Origin: VGCC01 sp044375955
GTDB taxonomy: Bacteria > Actinomycetota > Actinomycetes > S36-B12
Direction of reading: 5' to 3'
Assembly (NCBI GenBank): GCA_044375955.1
Contig: JBILLS010000042.1
Coordinates: 1 to 13,967 of the forward strand
DNA length: 13,967 nucleotides
The translations under genes were made by a program, and so were the position numbers. The notes under the pieces are model-generated. The model saw only the letters and a list, made by a program, of their open reading frames with translations, was not told the DNA's origin and ran no database searches. Positions 13,343 through 13,967 of this stretch are shown here, one piece after another. The stretch's first letter is position 1; the number at the start of each line of letters is the position of its first letter.

Positions 13343-13967
13343 GCACCGACAAGGACCTCCTGCCCGTCGATCCGCACAACGAGCCGGGACACCTTCCTAT
13401 CGCGGACATCCCGCACAAGCCCCGCGTCACAGACACCGATCCGAAGGCGGCCCGTCGCGCGGAGCGACAGGTGGCGAGCATGTTCCTGCTCTCCATGGTC
13501 TTCGTCGTCCTCTTCGTCGTGGCGTTCGTCACCATCGACAAGTCCGCGGTGATCTACATCCCCGTCCTCGGTGTCGTGGGAGCGAGCCAGGTGGCCCTCG
13601 GCTTCACCTTCGGTATGGCGATCCTGCTGATCGGCACCGGAGCGATCCAATGGGCCAAGAAGCTCATGCCCGACGTCGAGGTCGTCCAGGAGCGGCACAG
13701 CCTCGCCTCGACCCCGAAGGAGGACGAGGCAGCCAAGGCCAACTACGAGCGGGGTAAAGAGGAGTCGGGGTTCGCCCGCTACCCGATCATCCGCCGCACC
13801 CTCCTCGGCGCGCTGGCGCTGTTCCCGATCCCCCTCATTGTGATGTTGCGCGATCTGTGGCAGACCCCGCCCGGCGAGAACCCGGTGGAGATCCTTTCCA
13901 CCACTGCGTGGCGCGACGGCCTACGGATCGTCCCGGACACCGGGGAGACAACCGGCGAGTTCGTGAA
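13339..13967 (+). CDS. qcrA: Rieske iron-sulfur subunit of the bc1 complex, N-terminal part
   Basis: An open frame begins at the ATG that overlaps the qcrC stop (ATGA) and runs off the right edge after 209 codons. The N-terminal 45 residues are hydrophilic and charged. Three hydrophobic segments follow at about 47-66, 71-104 (one or two helices, including QVALGFTFGMAILLIGTG) and 153-171. This matches the actinobacterial Rieske protein, which has three membrane helices where classical ones have one. The text RRTLLGALALFPIP before the last helix is typical. The Rieske domain with its Cys-His cluster ligands would lie beyond the edge and cannot be checked. The call rests on the N-terminus and position after qcrC. 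qcrB is expected next. Confidence 0.92.
   Translation, partial: MSTDKDLLPVDPHNEPGHLPIADIPHKPRVTDTDPKAARRAERQVASMFLLSMVFVVLFVVAFVTIDKSAVIYIPVLGVVGASQVALGFTFGMAILLIGTGAIQWAKKLMPDVEVVQERHSLASTPKEDEAAKANYERGKEESGFARYPIIRRTLLGALALFPIPLIVMLRDLWQTPPGENPVEILSTTAWRDGLRIVPDTGETTGEFV

Noticed and set aside
1..13967. Mobile element, CRISPR, toxin-antitoxin, phage or defence system
   Set aside because: No transposase, integrase, repeat array, tRNA attachment site or known defence domain was seen; the genes are tightly packed core and metabolic genes.

Overview
This is a high-GC window with the gene content and codon use of an actinobacterium. Its backbone matches a core actinobacterial neighbourhood. From memory of Mycobacterium tuberculosis, the order of the Rv2185c/Rv2186c-like SRPBCC proteins, FadD15-type ligase, NlpC/P60 hydrolase (Rv2190c), exonuclease–UvrC-like fusion (Rv2191), trpD, ctaE, qcrC and qcrA is the same here. 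The pimB' mannosyltransferase expected between fadD15 and the NlpC gene in mycobacteria is absent from this place. I cannot name the genus.

Layout. Positions 14-1671 (minus strand) hold a compact operon: two small SRPBCC lipid/START-like proteins around a calcineurin-like phosphoesterase. It diverges from a FadD15-like long-chain acyl-CoA ligase (1776-3572, plus), and an 18-bp perfect dyad lies between them. Positions 3569-8486 hold a five-gene minus-strand run. Read in transcription order it is a zinc-ribbon protein, a bifunctional rhamnulose-1-phosphate aldolase/dehydrogenase, an LldD2-like FMN L-lactate dehydrogenase, a 58-residue four-cysteine protein, and a secreted coiled-coil NlpC/P60 peptidoglycan hydrolase. 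The DnaQ-exonuclease/UvrC-like fusion (8555-10324, plus) then converges on trpD (minus), which follows a degenerate receiver-domain gene (minus). Divergent from that gene, ctaE-qcrC-qcrA (plus) begins the respiratory cytochrome bc1-aa3 cluster. qcrA runs off the right edge.

How the genes work together. The aldolase/dehydrogenase and the lactate dehydrogenase are separated by only 4 bases. Together they could turn L-rhamnulose-1-phosphate into DHAP plus L-lactate, and then pyruvate. The electrons from lactate would enter the quinone pool that the nearby bc1-aa3 complex oxidises. This carbon-use pair appears as an insertion relative to the mycobacterial order. The rest is housekeeping: lipid activation, cell-wall remodelling, DNA repair, tryptophan synthesis and respiration.

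Several starts were moved from the longest open frame to internal starts, using Shine-Dalgarno sites, signal peptides or family lengths (fadD15, NlpC, rhaEW, exonuclease fusion, trpD, receiver). No mobile element, RNA gene or CRISPR array was seen. No clearly new system was found. The most useful leads are the four-cysteine microprotein, the rhamnose-lactate insertion, the fadD15 dyad operator and the regulatory region upstream of the NlpC gene.
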